Source of the DNA: Desulfofarcimen acetoxidans DSM 771
GTDB taxonomy: Bacteria; Bacillota; Desulfotomaculia; Desulfotomaculales; Desulfofarciminaceae
Reading direction: 5' to 3'
Assembly: GCF_000024205.1 (NCBI RefSeq)
Contig: NC_013216.1
Span: 1,240,001-1,304,000 of the forward strand
Length of the DNA: 64,000 nt
The translations under genes and the position numbers were made by a program. A model generated the notes under the pieces. The model was not told the origin of the DNA. It saw nothing but the letters and a program-made list of their open reading frames with translations, and searched no databases. Shown piece after piece: positions 1-9,836 of the stretch (positions within the stretch are counted from its first letter, which is position 1; every line of letters begins with the position of its first letter).

Positions 1-597
1 ATAGCGGTATTGGGAAGCGGCTTAAATGTTATCTACCCTAGAGAAAACCGTAAGCTAATGGAGAGAATTGCTGCCTCAGGGGCGGTAATCAGCGAATTTC
101 CGTTGGACTCCCAACCGGAAGCCTGGCATTTTCCCATGCGCAACCGTATTATCAGCGGGCTTTCCCGTGCCGTTGTGGTGATAGAGGCGGGGGAAAAGAG
201 CGGTGCTTTAATTACAGCCGACTTTGCTTTAGAGCAGGGCAGAGATGTTATGGCAGTGCCTGGCAGCATCGGCAGCCCACTGAGTCGCGGGCCACATAAA
301 TTAATCAAACAGGGTGCTAAATTGGTGGAAAATGCAGGTGATATTCTTGATGAATTAGGTATTACCACTTTATTCCCGGTCGAAGAAAGTACCAACGCTT
401 CTGTGGCATTAAACAGGGATGAAGAGACTGTTTTCGGTCTAATCTCTGTTAATCCTGTCCATTTTGATGAGATAGTTGATAAATCTAATCTGCCGGCTCA
501 GAAGGTTTTAGCTTCCTTGATGTTTTTGGAGTTAAAAAACCTGGTACGCCAGCTGCCGGGACGGCAGTATGCCCTGTGTAAGTTTATCAATGGTTAA
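1..597 (+). CDS. dprA: DNA-processing protein DprA (C-terminal part, cut by window start)
   Basis: DprA/Smf loads RecA onto incoming single-stranded DNA during natural transformation. The frame is open from base 1 and has no start in the window, so the N-terminus is missing. Visible are the Rossmann-like DprA core (GSGLNVIYPREN, ISEFPLDSQPE, FPMRNRIISGLS, EAGEKSGALITADFALEQGR) and a C-terminal winged-helix-like tail (about the last 70 residues, DEIVDKSNLPAQKVLASLMFL). It lies 70 bases upstream of topA, the usual dprA-topA order in Firmicutes. The core motifs make the identification secure; only the 5' extent is unknown. Confidence 0.95.
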   Translation: MAVLGSGLNVIYPRENRKLMERIAASGAVISEFPLDSQPEAWHFPMRNRIISGLSRAVVVIEAGEKSGALITADFALEQGRDVMAVPGSIGSPLSRGPHKLIKQGAKLVENAGDILDELGITTLFPVEESTNASVALNRDEETVFGLISVNPVHFDEIVDKSNLPAQKVLASLMFLELKNLVRQLPGRQYALCKFING

Positions 598-667
598 AAA
601 TAAGATTAAAAGTTAATACTAATAGGCAATTGAAATTTCGGTGTAAAGGAAATCGGGGTGGACTATT

Positions 668-2761
668 TTGTCAACAACCTTGGTTATTGTGGAATCACCA
701 GCTAAGGCAAAAAGTATCGGTAAGTTTTTAGGCAAAAAATACACAGTCAAGGCCTCAATGGGGCACGTTCGTGACTTGCCGAAAAGCCAGTTCGGAGTGG
801 ATGTAGAGGCCGGTTTTATGCCTAAGTATATTACCATCAGAGGAAAAGGCGATACTATAAAGGAACTGCGTTCAGCAGTAAAAAAAGCAGATACTGTGCT
901 GCTTGCTTCCGACCCTGATCGTGAAGGGGAAGCTATAGCTTGGCACCTGCAGAAACTATTAAAAATTGAGGATAACCAGCCTTGCCGGATAGAATTTAAC
1001 GAAATAACTAAGCAGGCAATCCAAAATGCGGTAACACACCCGCGTAAGATTGATTACAACAGAGTAAATGCCCAGCAGGCCCGGCGTATTTTGGACCGTC
1101 TGGTTGGGTATAATTTAAGTCCTTTACTTTGGCGGAAGGTAAGAAAAGGTTTAAGCGCAGGTCGTGTGCAATCAGTTGCTGTACGCTTGATCTGTGAGAG
1201 GGAGGAAGAAATTGATTCCTTTGAGCAGGTGGAATATTGGACTTTAACCGGTAAATTTCTCAAGGCTAAAGCCGGGTTTGAGGGAAAACTGCTTAAATAC
1301 CGCGGCGAAAAATTAGAAGTGTCTGATGAAGAGTCGATGCAGAAGATTCTACAGGCATTAGAAGGATCCTCCTATGTGATAGAAAAGGTTAGCCGTCGTG
1401 AGAGAAGTCGTCGTCCTGCCGCTCCCTTTACCACCAGCAGTATGCAACAGGAGGCTTACCGTAAACTAAATTTTACAGCCCGCAAAACGATGGTGGTGGC
1501 TCAGCAGCTCTATGAGGGCCTGGATTTAGGCAAGGAAGGTTCCACCGGTCTGGTTACATATATTAGAACTGATTCAACCAGGGTTTCTGGTACGGCTAAA
1601 GAGGAAGCCAAAGAATATATTGATAAACAATTTGGCCAAGCTTATACCGGTGAACAAGATGGGGAAATCAAAGGGCAGAAGGAAAGGAAAATACAGGACG
1701 CTCATGAGGCAATACGTCCTACTTCAGTATTCAGAGAACCTGACCAGGTAAAAAAATTTTTAACGCCAGAGCAATATAAACTATATCGCCTAATCTGGTC
1801 GCGTTTTGTTGCCAGTCAAATGAGTCCCGCAATCATTGATACAACAAGTGTAGATATAGCTGCAGGTGAGTATACTTTCAGATCTGCCGGTTCCATTGTT
1901 AAATTTTCCGGCTTTATGAAGGTGTATACTGAAGGCAATGATGACGGTCAGAAAGAGGAGATTAAAACATTGCCGGAGCTGGCTGAAGGTGAAAAACTTG
2001 AATTAACGGAGTTATTACCCAAACAGCACTTCACACAGCCGCCTCCTCGTTATACTGATGCGTCTCTAATTAAATTACTGGAGGAGAACGGTATCGGTAG
2101 GCCCAGTACTTATGCTCCAATCGTTGAGACCATTCAGAAACGCGGTTATGTTAGCAGAGAAAATAAGCAATTCTTCCCAACCGAGTTAGGTTTTGTTGTT
2201 GTGGAAATGTTAAAAGAGCATTTTCCTGAGATTATTGATGTAGAGTTTACTGCTGATATGGAAAAAAAGTTAGACCACATAGAAGAGGGAGATACTGACT
2301 GGATTAAAATACTGGAGGAATTTTATGGGCCTTTTCATGAGACGATGGAGAAGGCTGAGGAAGCTATAGGAAAGATAGAACTTCAGGATGAAGTTACAGA
2401 AGAAATCTGCGAACTGTGCGGTAGAAACATGGTAATTAAGTTCGGTCGGTTTGGAAAATTCCTGGCCTGTCCAGGTTTTCCTGATTGCCGTAATACCAAA
2501 CCTTTACTGGAACCCACGGGTGTGACCTGTCCCCTGTGCTCCGGGGAGGTAGTGCTGCGCCGAACTAAGAAGGGAAGAAAATTCTATGGCTGCAGCAGGT
2601 ATCCGGAGTGTGATTTTGTGACCTGGGATTTGCCCACCAATGAGAAATGTCCCTCTTGCAACAGTATGATGGTGAAGAAAAGCTCTAAAAATAAGCAAAT
2701 GCTCAGCTGTGTGAATCAGGAATGCAAGTTGAAAATTGAGATGAGCGAAGATAAAAAATAA
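668..2761 (+). CDS. topA: DNA topoisomerase I (type IA)
   Basis: This enzyme relaxes negative supercoils by transient single-strand cleavage. It is 697 residues long, starting at a TTG preceded by a GGGGTGG ribosome site. It has an N-terminal Toprim domain (VIVESPAKA near residue 8; SDPDREGEA near 81 for Mg binding), the catalytic tyrosine Tyr298 in TYIRTDSTRVS, and three C-terminal four-cysteine zinc ribbons (starting CELCG, CPLCSG and CPSC), the last with its cysteine pairs at the extreme C-terminus. Length and domain order are those of a full-size Firmicute TopA. It sits in the dprA-topA-trmFO block. Confidence 0.97.
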   Translation: MSTTLVIVESPAKAKSIGKFLGKKYTVKASMGHVRDLPKSQFGVDVEAGFMPKYITIRGKGDTIKELRSAVKKADTVLLASDPDREGEAIAWHLQKLLKIEDNQPCRIEFNEITKQAIQNAVTHPRKIDYNRVNAQQARRILDRLVGYNLSPLLWRKVRKGLSAGRVQSVAVRLICEREEEIDSFEQVEYWTLTGKFLKAKAGFEGKLLKYRGEKLEVSDEESMQKILQALEGSSYVIEKVSRRERSRRPAAPFTTSSMQQEAYRKLNFTARKTMVVAQQLYEGLDLGKEGSTGLVTYIRTDSTRVSGTAKEEAKEYIDKQFGQAYTGEQDGEIKGQKERKIQDAHEAIRPTSVFREPDQVKKFLTPEQYKLYRLIWSRFVASQMSPAIIDTTSVDIAAGEYTFRSAGSIVKFSGFMKVYTEGNDDGQKEEIKTLPELAEGEKLELTELLPKQHFTQPPPRYTDASLIKLLEENGIGRPSTYAPIVETIQKRGYVSRENKQFFPTELGFVVVEMLKEHFPEIIDVEFTADMEKKLDHIEEGDTDWIKILEEFYGPFHETMEKAEEAIGKIELQDEVTEEICELCGRNMVIKFGRFGKFLACPGFPDCRNTKPLLEPTGVTCPLCSGEVVLRRTKKGRKFYGCSRYPECDFVTWDLPTNEKCPSCNSMMVKKSSKNKQMLSCVNQECKLKIEMSEDKK

Positions 2762-2788
2762 TGCTAGCCAGCAGTAGAAGGTGGTACT

Positions 2789-4108
2789 TTGACGGGAAGT
2801 AATATAACAGTGATTGGAGCGGGTTTAGCAGGTGCAGAGGCGGCCTGGCAGGCAGCTAAACGCGGTGTGACAGTTGATCTTTATGAGATGAGACCGGAGA
2901 AAAACACTCCGGCACACCATACGGGGGCGTTTGCTGAACTTGTTTGCAGTAACTCTTTGAGGGCTGCCAGCATAGAAAATGCTGTCGGCCTTTTAAAGGA
3001 AGAAATGAGACGCATGAATTCCTTAATCATGAAGTGTGCCGATAGTCATAGTGTCCCCGCCGGGGGCGCCCTGGCAGTAGATCGCCATAACTTTGCCCGC
3101 GCGGTAACGGAGGTATTGGAGAATCACCCGATGGTAACAGTTATACGGGAGGAAGTTAAAGAAATACCTGGAGATGGAATTATTGTTCTGGCTACCGGGC
3201 CCTTGACTTCTGATCATATGGCTGAAAGTATAAAGGCCTTAACCGGCCAGGAATATTTGTATTTTTATGACGCGGTTGCGCCTATTGTAAGTTTGGATTC
3301 GGTAGACCAGTCCAGGGTTTTTCGTTCTTCTCGTTATGATAAAGGTGAAGCTGACTATATAAACTGTCCTATGACCGAGCAAGAGTACGAGGCTTTTTGG
3401 TTAGAGCTGGCATCTGCTGAAAGGGCGCCACGAAAAGAATTTGAAAAGGAGATTAACTTTGAGGGCTGTATGCCGGTGGAGGTGCTGGCTAAAAGAGGGC
3501 GGGAGACGCTTCTTTTTGGGACTATGAAACCTGTAGGCCTGACAGACCCGCGTACCGGAAAAAGGCCTTATGCGGTAGTTCAATTAAGGCAGGACAATGC
3601 TGAAGGAACTCTATACAACCTCGTGGGTTTTCAAACACATCTCAAGTGGGATGAGCAGCGTCGTGTATTCAGTATGATTCCGGGCTTGGAGCAGGCTGAC
3701 TTTGTTCGTATGGGAGTAATGCATCGCAATACCTACATTAATTCTCCAGCTTTGCTTCTTCCGACACTTGAATGTAAAATACGTCCCCAACTCTTTTTTG
3801 CCGGACAAATGACAGGTGTAGAAGGTTATGTTGAATCCGCGGCGGCGGGGCTTCTGGCAGGTATAAACGCAAGCCGTTTAGCTTGCGAAAAAGCACCTCT
3901 GGTATTTCCAGCAGAGACAGCCCATGGCTCTCTTTTTAATTACATAACTGCGGCTGGGAAAGGTAATTTCCAACCTATGAATGTTACTTTTGGTTTAATC
4001 CCACCTTTGCAAGAAAGGGTTAGGGACAAGAAAACCAGGAACAGAATGCTGGCAGAGCGGGCTTTATCGGCGTTGGATGCCTGGCAGGAGAGTATAGTGG
4101 ATTTTTGA
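2789..4108 (+). CDS. trmFO: Methylenetetrahydrofolate-tRNA-(uracil-5-)-methyltransferase TrmFO
   Basis: TrmFO methylates U54 of the tRNA T-loop using methylenetetrahydrofolate and FADH2. The 439-residue protein begins (TTG start, 27 bases after topA) with the FAD-binding motif [14 protein letters not shown]. It carries family signatures [29 protein letters not shown] and [18 protein letters not shown]. Full length, no disruption. TrmFO replaces TrmA in many Gram-positive bacteria, and the position between topA and xerC is the classical one. Confidence 0.96.
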   Translation: MTGSNITVIGAGLAGAEAAWQAAKRGVTVDLYEMRPEKNTPAHHTGAFAELVCSNSLRAASIENAVGLLKEEMRRMNSLIMKCADSHSVPAGGALAVDRHNFARAVTEVLENHPMVTVIREEVKEIPGDGIIVLATGPLTSDHMAESIKALTGQEYLYFYDAVAPIVSLDSVDQSRVFRSSRYDKGEADYINCPMTEQEYEAFWLELASAERAPRKEFEKEINFEGCMPVEVLAKRGRETLLFGTMKPVGLTDPRTGKRPYAVVQLRQDNAEGTLYNLVGFQTHLKWDEQRRVFSMIPGLEQADFVRMGVMHRNTYINSPALLLPTLECKIRPQLFFAGQMTGVEGYVESAAAGLLAGINASRLACEKAPLVFPAETAHGSLFNYITAAGKGNFQPMNVTFGLIPPLQERVRDKKTRNRMLAERALSALDAWQESIVDF

Positions 4109-4118
4109 AGGTGGGTTT

Positions 4119-5024
4119 ATGTACAGCTTATTAGATAATTTTATCATATATCTGCAGTTGCAGAAAAATGCTTCCCCGAAAACAGTAGAAAGTTATCAGA
4201 AGGACTTATTTGACGGGATAGATTTTTTTAGTGCCGCTTTAAATAAGAAAGACAATGAATTGCTGCCAATGGATGTTAGCCACAACCTGATGCGAAGATA
4301 TCTGGCCCAAATGCAGCAAAAGGGTTTGGCCCGCAGCACTGTGGCCCGCAGGTTAGCCTCCTGGCGTTCCTTTTATAAATATTTATGCAGAGAAGACTAT
4401 CTTCAGCAAAACCATCTGGCCGGCGTAGCAACTCCGAAAGGAAACGGTAAATTGCCGCTTTTTCTGGAAACAGAACAGCTCAAACTTCTTTTGGAGGCGC
4501 CGGACAGTACAACTTCGCTGGGTCAGCGTGATGCGGCACTTTTGGAAATTCTTTATGCCGCCGGCCTCAGGGTATCGGAAGCAGTGAATCTGGATTTAAG
4601 TGCTTTAGACTTTGACAGCCGTATGCTCAAGGCTTACGGCAAGGGTTCTAAGGAACGCATGATACCCTTTGGGACTTATGCCGCGGCAGCTTTAAAGTTA
4701 TATATCAAAGACGGCAGGCATAAGTTGTCGAAAATTTCTCAATCTGAACAGGCAGTGTTTCTCAATAATTCAGGAACTCGTTTATCTGACCGGGGCATAC
4801 GCAAAATTATAGATAAATATATTGAAAAGACGGGTTTGAAATCAGCTATCAGTCCCCACACCTTAAGGCATACTTTTGCTACACATCTCCTGGACAACGG
4901 GGCTGATTTGCGCTCGGTACAGGAGCTTTTGGGCCATGTTCGTCTTTCCACTACACAGATTTATACTCATGTATCAGTGGAAAAGCTTAAAGGTGTTCAC
5001 AAAAAATATCATCCAAGATCATAA
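4119..5024 (+). CDS. xerC: Tyrosine recombinase XerC
   Basis: Site-specific recombinase that with a partner resolves chromosome dimers at dif. It has 301 residues: an N-terminal SAM-like core-binding domain (to about residue 105), then the catalytic domain with a complete active-site set, Arg151, Lys175, His247, Arg250, His273 and nucleophile Tyr282. The start is ATG 10 bases after trmFO, with AAGGTGGG ahead of it. The operon place (trmFO-xerC-hslV-hslU-codY) points to a housekeeping XerC and not a phage integrase. Confidence 0.95.
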   Translation: MYSLLDNFIIYLQLQKNASPKTVESYQKDLFDGIDFFSAALNKKDNELLPMDVSHNLMRRYLAQMQQKGLARSTVARRLASWRSFYKYLCREDYLQQNHLAGVATPKGNGKLPLFLETEQLKLLLEAPDSTTSLGQRDAALLEILYAAGLRVSEAVNLDLSALDFDSRMLKAYGKGSKERMIPFGTYAAAALKLYIKDGRHKLSKISQSEQAVFLNNSGTRLSDRGIRKIIDKYIEKTGLKSAISPHTLRHTFATHLLDNGADLRSVQELLGHVRLSTTQIYTHVSVEKLKGVHKKYHPRS

Positions 5025-5047
5025 TATAAAAAAGGGAGTGGGAAGAA

Positions 5048-5578
5048 TTGTTTCACGCCACAACCATAGTAGCTGTACAAAAAGATGGGAAAACAGCTAT
5101 AGCCGGGGACGGTCAGGTTACTTTTGGTGATAGGACCGTAATTAAACACAAAGCCCGTAAAATACGCCGTTTGTATAACCATAAGATATTGGCGGGTTTT
5201 GCCGGTTCGGTAGCGGATGCTTTTACTTTGTTTGAGAAATTTGAGGCAAAGCTTGAAGAATATAACGGCAATTTACAAAGAGCTGCGGTAGAGTTAGCCA
5301 AGGAATGGCGTATGGATAAAATTTTAAGGCGTTTAGAAGCCTTGCTGATTGTAGCTGACAAAGAGACCATGTTGGTACTGTCAGGGGGAGGCGAAGTAAT
5401 AGAACCTGATGACGGGGTAATAGCAGTGGGCTCCGGTGGCCCTTATGCTCTGGCTGCAGCCAGGGTTCTGGCCAAGCATACCCAATTGGAGCCAAAAGAA
5501 ATCGTACGTGAAGCACTGGCTGTGGCAGCAGATATTTGTGTCTATACTAACAACAACATCATTGTAGAAGAGATATAG
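5048..5578 (+). CDS. hslV: ATP-dependent protease peptidase subunit HslV (ClpQ)
   Basis: Proteolytic ring of the HslVU (ClpQY) protease, a proteasome-beta-type N-terminal threonine hydrolase. It has 176 residues with a TTG start after AAAGGGAGTGG. The N-terminus reads [10 protein letters not shown], so the catalytic Thr is expected to be exposed after removal of the first few residues; GDGQVTFG and the [11 protein letters not shown] segment are family hallmarks. It is followed after 11 bases by hslU, its unfoldase partner. Confidence 0.96.
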   Translation: MFHATTIVAVQKDGKTAIAGDGQVTFGDRTVIKHKARKIRRLYNHKILAGFAGSVADAFTLFEKFEAKLEEYNGNLQRAAVELAKEWRMDKILRRLEALLIVADKETMLVLSGGGEVIEPDDGVIAVGSGGPYALAAARVLAKHTQLEPKEIVREALAVAADICVYTNNNIIVEEI

Positions 5579-5589
5579 GAGGGAATATC

Positions 5590-6987
5590 ATGCAGGATCT
5601 TACTCCTCGTCAAACTGTGGCTGAACTGGATAAATATATAGTAGGACAAAATAAGGCCAAAAAGTCAGTGTCTATAGCGCTGCGCAATCGTTACCGTCGC
5701 AGCAAGCTGTCTGAAGATATGCGGGATGAAATACTGCCCAAAAATATTCTTATGATTGGGCCGACAGGTGTAGGTAAAACTGAAATAGCCCGACGTCTCT
5801 CCAGGTTGGTGCAGGCCCCATTTATTAAGATTGAGGCTACCAAATTCACTGAAGTTGGTTATGTGGGAAGAGATGTTGAGTCGATGATTCGTGATTTGCT
5901 GGAGATATCAATCCGTATGGTACGCCGCGAGAAAATGAGTTTAGTAGAAGAACGGGCTCAAAAGATAGCTGAAGAAAGAATTGTGGAACTTTTGGCACCA
6001 ATGCCGGCTCAGGAGAAACAGCCTCGTAATCCGTTGGAGATGCTTTTTGGCGGGAATACACAAAATGAGGAAGAAAGCAAATCGCAGCAGCAATATAAAA
6101 AGCGCATTGGTTTTGAAAGAGAGACCTTGCGGGAAAAGTTAAGCCGCGGTGAACTTGAGCAGGAATTTGTGAATATTGAGGTCGAGGATAACGGTTCTCC
6201 TATGTTGGAGGTATTTTCCGGCAGTGGTATGGAGGAAATCGGGATTAATGTTCAGGATGTGTTAGGTGGATTTTTTCCCAAGAAAAAAAAGAAGCGAAGG
6301 GTTACTGTAGCTGAGGCCAGAAAAATTTTAACTCAACAGGAAGCGCAAAATTTAATCGATATGGATGAAGTAACTTCTCAAGCTATCAAACGAGCCGAGG
6401 AGCAGGGCATTATCTTTTTAGATGAAATTGATAAAATTGCCGGCAAGGATAGCTCAGGTGGTCCGGATGTTTCCAGGGGTGGTGTCCAGAGGGATATACT
6501 TCCAATAGTTGAAGGATCCACAGTGATGACAAAATACGGTCCGGTTAAAACAGACTATATGCTTTTTATTGCAGCCGGAGCCTTTCATATCAGCAAACCA
6601 TCGGATTTGCTGCCGGAATTGCAGGGACGCTTTCCTATCAGGGTTGAGTTGGAGAGTCTATCGGAAGCTGATTTTTTACAGATTCTTACGGAACCTAGAA
6701 ATGCTTTAATTAAACAATATACCGAGCTTTTAGCTACAGAAGGTGTCAAGATAAAATTTTCACAAAATTCACTTGTCGAAATTGCAAAAATCGCTTATAC
6801 TGTTAATATGCAAACTGAAAATATCGGTGCACGTCGTCTTCACACGATATTAGAGAAGCTTTTGGAAGACTACTCCTTTGAGGCACCTGAGATAAGTGGT
6901 CAGAGCATAGAGATAGATGAAGATTATGTGCGGTATAAATTAAAAGATGTTCTGCTCAATGAGGACTTGAGTCGCTACATTTTGTAA
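5590..6987 (+). CDS. hslU: ATP-dependent protease ATPase subunit HslU (ClpY)
   Basis: AAA+ unfoldase that feeds substrates to HslV. It has 465 residues with an ATG start after AGGAGGG. Walker A is GPTGVGKTE near residue 57 and Walker B is [12 protein letters not shown] near residue 275. The pore-type motif [12 protein letters not shown] follows the first Walker region. The inserted I-domain (about residues 110-240) is charged and low in complexity, with a KKKKKRR run. The C-terminal sensor-2 region ([23 protein letters not shown]) and the last residues YIL, which dock into HslV, are intact. Confidence 0.97.
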   Translation: MQDLTPRQTVAELDKYIVGQNKAKKSVSIALRNRYRRSKLSEDMRDEILPKNILMIGPTGVGKTEIARRLSRLVQAPFIKIEATKFTEVGYVGRDVESMIRDLLEISIRMVRREKMSLVEERAQKIAEERIVELLAPMPAQEKQPRNPLEMLFGGNTQNEEESKSQQQYKKRIGFERETLREKLSRGELEQEFVNIEVEDNGSPMLEVFSGSGMEEIGINVQDVLGGFFPKKKKKRRVTVAEARKILTQQEAQNLIDMDEVTSQAIKRAEEQGIIFLDEIDKIAGKDSSGGPDVSRGGVQRDILPIVEGSTVMTKYGPVKTDYMLFIAAGAFHISKPSDLLPELQGRFPIRVELESLSEADFLQILTEPRNALIKQYTELLATEGVKIKFSQNSLVEIAKIAYTVNMQTENIGARRLHTILEKLLEDYSFEAPEISGQSIEIDEDYVRYKLKDVLLNEDLSRYIL

Positions 6988-7009
6988 AAGAGGGGAAAGA
7001 GGCGGTAAT

Positions 7010-7795
7010 ATGCGAGCACTGCTTGAAAAAACTAGATCAATCAACAGACTACTTCAAAAATCAGCCGGATACCCTGTAGATTTTAAGGAAATTGCAGCGT
7101 CTCTCAGTGATAATTTAGGTTGCAGCGTTTATATTATCGATCGCAGAGGAAAACCGCTTGGACACTCTTACTTGCAAGGTTTTACTTGTGAAATCATGGT
7201 AGATATAGTGGAAGCCAAGGAAAGTTTTCCAACCGAATACAACGATAATTTGTTGCAGCTTACAGAAACACACTCTAATTTCTGCCAAACAGCCAATGCT
7301 TGTGTATTTGATTATGAATGTAGGTGCAAATTTAATAATAAGGTATCTACCGTTGTTCCCATAGTTGGTGCAGGATCACGTTTAGGCACACTGGTACTGG
7401 CTAAAATTAACGAGAATTTTAATGATGAGGATCTTGTTTTAGCTGAATATGGTGCTACGGTCGTTGGTATGGAGATATTGAGGGCACGGGCAGACAGAAT
7501 GGAAGAAGAAGCTCGTAAGAGAGCTGCCGTGCAGGTAGCGTTAGGGACTCTGTCTTATTCTGAATTAGATGCTGTCCAGCATATTTTTGAACAGCTGGGC
7601 GGTGAAGAAGGCCTTTTGGTGGCTAGTAAAATTGCAGATAGAGTGGGTATTACGAGGTCTGTAATAGTAAATGCGCTTCGAAAATTTGAGAGCGCAGGCG
7701 TTATAGAGTCACGTTCTCTTGGTATGAAGGGGACTTATATCAGGGTACTAAATGATCGATTGCTTGATGAATTGGCAAGATTAAAACAACAGTAG
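7010..7795 (+). CDS. codY: GTP- and branched-chain amino acid-sensing repressor CodY
   Basis: Global regulator that links nutrient state to stationary-phase, transport and sporulation genes in low-GC Gram-positives. It has 261 residues: an N-terminal GAF-like effector domain (SINRLLQ onward, to about 155) and a C-terminal winged helix-turn-helix ([26 protein letters not shown], split by a short turn). It starts 22 bases after hslU with GAGGCGG ahead, and ends just before a strong terminator, so it is the last gene of the operon. Confidence 0.96.
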   Translation: MRALLEKTRSINRLLQKSAGYPVDFKEIAASLSDNLGCSVYIIDRRGKPLGHSYLQGFTCEIMVDIVEAKESFPTEYNDNLLQLTETHSNFCQTANACVFDYECRCKFNNKVSTVVPIVGAGSRLGTLVLAKINENFNDEDLVLAEYGATVVGMEILRARADRMEEEARKRAAVQVALGTLSYSELDAVQHIFEQLGGEEGLLVASKIADRVGITRSVIVNALRKFESAGVIESRSLGMKGTYIRVLNDRLLDELARLKQQ

Positions 7796-7798
7796 TCT

Positions 7799-7836
7799 AA
7801 AAAACCACAGCTAAAAAACCTGTGGTTTTTTCTTTT
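7799..7836 (+). terminator. Rho-independent terminator after codY
   Basis: AAACCACAG and CTGTGGTTT form a stem around an A-rich loop, followed by TTTTCTTTT. It directly follows the codY stop and ends the dprA-codY operon. Confidence 0.9.
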
Positions 7837-7955
7837 ATTAATTTTTTTATTGTGTTTGCCCGGAAGAGGTTTGGGTAGATAAATATTTTCAGCAGTAGTG
7901 ATTAATTTATTTTTACCGGCATATTGTATATAAAACCCAAAGCCGGGGTGTCGTT

Positions 7956-8540
7956 ATGCAAATTAATATTGATTTCAATAAAGAAGATTTGATTCAATAC
8001 CTGATGCAGCATTTAATTAAACATTTTTCTCTGGAACCTTTGCAAGAAAAGTTCCAGTTAGCTGAATATTGCATGGATATTCTCGCCAGACACCGGAAAT
8101 CCAAAGATTTAGTGGTGTTTTCAGTCCTCAAAGAAGCTGCCGGTGAAGAAGCAATATGCAATGTAATAAAGCAAAGAGAATTAATATCTTATTATTTATT
8201 GAACAAAAGGTTGAAAATTGTACAAGAGGTAAAGAGTATTAACCCTGAGACATTGCGTAATTTACTGAATGCTGCCAATGGGGTAGAAGCAGTAATTATA
8301 GCAGAAAGCTTCCCGGAAAACATACAGGATCAATTTCCTTGGCCATGGTTGCAGTGCTATACATATGCTTTTTCTTCTCTAATCAACCAGACATCTGCTG
8401 CTGATTTATCTATCAGAATGAACTTTTCTTTTAATGAGGTCATCCTTACCAGTAGTACCGAGAGTTTTGGTGAAAAGGATCTGTCGGAGAATGAGTTGCT
8501 CAATCAGTATATTAAGCAAAACTATATCTATGCACGTTAA
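7956..8540 (+). CDS. Hypothetical protein, 194 residues
   Basis: I do not recognise a family. The frame has an ATG preceded by GGGGTG and lies between two terminators, so it is a single-gene unit. The protein is soluble, rich in helix-forming residues, has no signal peptide, membrane segment or obvious motif, and contains only a few scattered cysteines. Its flanks (codY terminator and a shared terminator with clpP) give no functional clue. Codon use resembles the neighbours, so it is probably a real gene. Confidence 0.7.
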   Translation: MQINIDFNKEDLIQYLMQHLIKHFSLEPLQEKFQLAEYCMDILARHRKSKDLVVFSVLKEAAGEEAICNVIKQRELISYYLLNKRLKIVQEVKSINPETLRNLLNAANGVEAVIIAESFPENIQDQFPWPWLQCYTYAFSSLINQTSAADLSIRMNFSFNEVILTSSTESFGEKDLSENELLNQYIKQNYIYAR

Positions 8541-8557
8541 AACCGGAGAAAAATAAA

Positions 8558-8600
8558 AAGGGTGACTTAGAGGCTGCAAGGCCTTCTGAGTCACCTTATT
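8558..8600. terminator. Bidirectional terminator between the 194-residue gene and clpP
   Basis: GGTGACTTAGAGGC and GCCTTCTGAGTCACC form a long hairpin with few mismatches, A-rich on the left and T-rich on the right. It sits between convergent genes and can serve both. Confidence 0.8.
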
Positions 8601-8613
8601 CATTAATTCCAGA

Positions 8614-9198
8614 TTATTTTCTGGTAACTATTTGATCAATAATGCCGTATTCCTTAGCGTCCTCTGCTGACATAAAGAAATCTCGCTCACTATCTCTGGT
8701 TATTTTATCCAAAGGTTGTTTGGTGTGTTTAGATAGTAATTTATTTAATATCTCCTTCATGCGCAATATTTCTTTAGCATGAATACCGATATCAGTGGCC
8801 TGTCCTTGCATACCGCCTGACGGCTGGTGAATCATTATTCTGGCATAGGGAAGAGCAAATCTTTTACCAGGTGCCCCGGCAGCTAACAGGAAAGAACCCA
8901 TACTGGCGGCTTGCCCCAAACAAATTGTAGATACAGGCGGTTTAATGTATTGCATAGTATCATAAATGGCCATACCTGCTGTAACAACCCCGCCCGGTGA
9001 ATTAATATACAGGTGAATATCCTTTTCCGGATCTTCAGCCTCCAAAAATAAAAGCTGAGCAATAATTAAGTTAGCAGTATAATCCTCAATAGGACCGCCG
9101 ATGAAAATAATTCTGTCCTTGAGCAAACGTGAGTATATATCATAAGATCTTTCACCGCGGTTAGTTTGCTCAACTACAATCGGAACCAGAGTAGACAA
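8614..9198 (-). CDS. clpP: ATP-dependent Clp protease proteolytic subunit ClpP
   Basis: Serine protease barrel of the Clp system. It has 194 residues with the complete catalytic triad Ser99 (GQAASMG), His124 (MIHQPSGG) and Asp173 (RDSERD), and the conserved INSPGG loop. It is not next to tig or clpX here. Instead it is the last gene of a minus-strand run that starts with metal-cluster assembly genes, 25 bases after the His-rich NifX-type gene, so it may be co-transcribed with them. The start is ATG after GGGAGGG. Confidence 0.96.
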   Translation of the reverse strand: MSTLVPIVVEQTNRGERSYDIYSRLLKDRIIFIGGPIEDYTANLIIAQLLFLEAEDPEKDIHLYINSPGGVVTAGMAIYDTMQYIKPPVSTICLGQAASMGSFLLAAGAPGKRFALPYARIMIHQPSGGMQGQATDIGIHAKEILRMKEILNKLLSKHTKQPLDKITRDSERDFFMSAEDAKEYGIIDQIVTRK

Positions 9199-9223
9199 AA
9201 GTTTCCCTCCCTTGAAATATCAC

Positions 9224-9748
9224 TTAGTGGCCGCAACCGCCACCGCATCCGCCTTTTTGGGAATGATCATGATTATGTTTGTGGTCATGGCCTTCTTTAT
9301 GGCCGTGGTCGTGGCTGTGATGATCATGCGGGTGAGAATGTTTTTCATCACCGTGACTATGCTCATGACTGTGGCCGTGTCCGTGCCCGTGATCATGATC
9401 ATGATCACCATGATGATGGTTGCAAACTACATTTTTAGAGGTTAATTCGCCCCTTGCATAAGTTTCAGCAATGGTCATGATGTCTCCGGAAGCCCCGGTA
9501 ATAACTTTCAAGCCTGCTTGTTCCAGTGCTTGCAGAGCATACGGGCCAATACCGCCCAGAATAACCACTTCTACGCTATTGTCTTTCATTAAGCCGGCCA
9601 GACCTTCGTGGTTATGTGCTAACTGGGCAGCGGAAACAGGGGTAGCGGTTTTTACTTTTTGGTTTTCCATTTCTAGAATAATAAATTCTTTGCTGCGCCC
9701 AAAATGCTGGTTGACTTGACCGTTATCATTTGGTATAGCTAATTTCAT
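9224..9748 (-). CDS. NifX/MTH1175-type cofactor-binding protein with long His-rich tail
   Basis: Residues 1-105 form a dinitrogenase iron-molybdenum cofactor (NifX/NifB C-terminal, MTH1175-like) domain: MKLAIPND, QVNQHFGRSKEF, ILGGIGPYALQALEQAG and ISTNG-equivalent GDIMTIAETYARGEL. A tail of about 65 residues follows with roughly 26 histidines in HxHxH patterns, ending in Cys/Gly-rich GGCGGGCGH. Such tails bind Ni, Zn or Cu in metallochaperones (HypB, SlyD, CooJ types). The ATG at 9748 is chosen because an AAAGGGTGA ribosome site lies just upstream, and an in-frame GTG three codons earlier overlaps that site. Metal identity is unknown. Confidence 0.85.
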   Translation of the reverse strand: MKLAIPNDNGQVNQHFGRSKEFIILEMENQKVKTATPVSAAQLAHNHEGLAGLMKDNSVEVVILGGIGPYALQALEQAGLKVITGASGDIMTIAETYARGELTSKNVVCNHHHGDHDHDHGHGHGHSHEHSHGDEKHSHPHDHHSHDHGHKEGHDHKHNHDHSQKGGCGGGCGH

Positions 9749-9836
9749 AAAAATCACCCTTTGTAATATATTATTATATAATAGAAATTATACATAGTAA
9801 CAGATAAAAAGTATAGTTAAGTTTTTCTTATTAATG

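Noticed and set aside
7956-8540. A possible restriction or defence protein, since it is an isolated unknown gene
   Set aside because: No motif or neighbour supports it; left as hypothetical.
9166-9445. Two + strand frames opposite the His-rich tail
   Set aside because: The low-complexity CAC/CAT codons of the tail leave the other frames open; no ribosome site.
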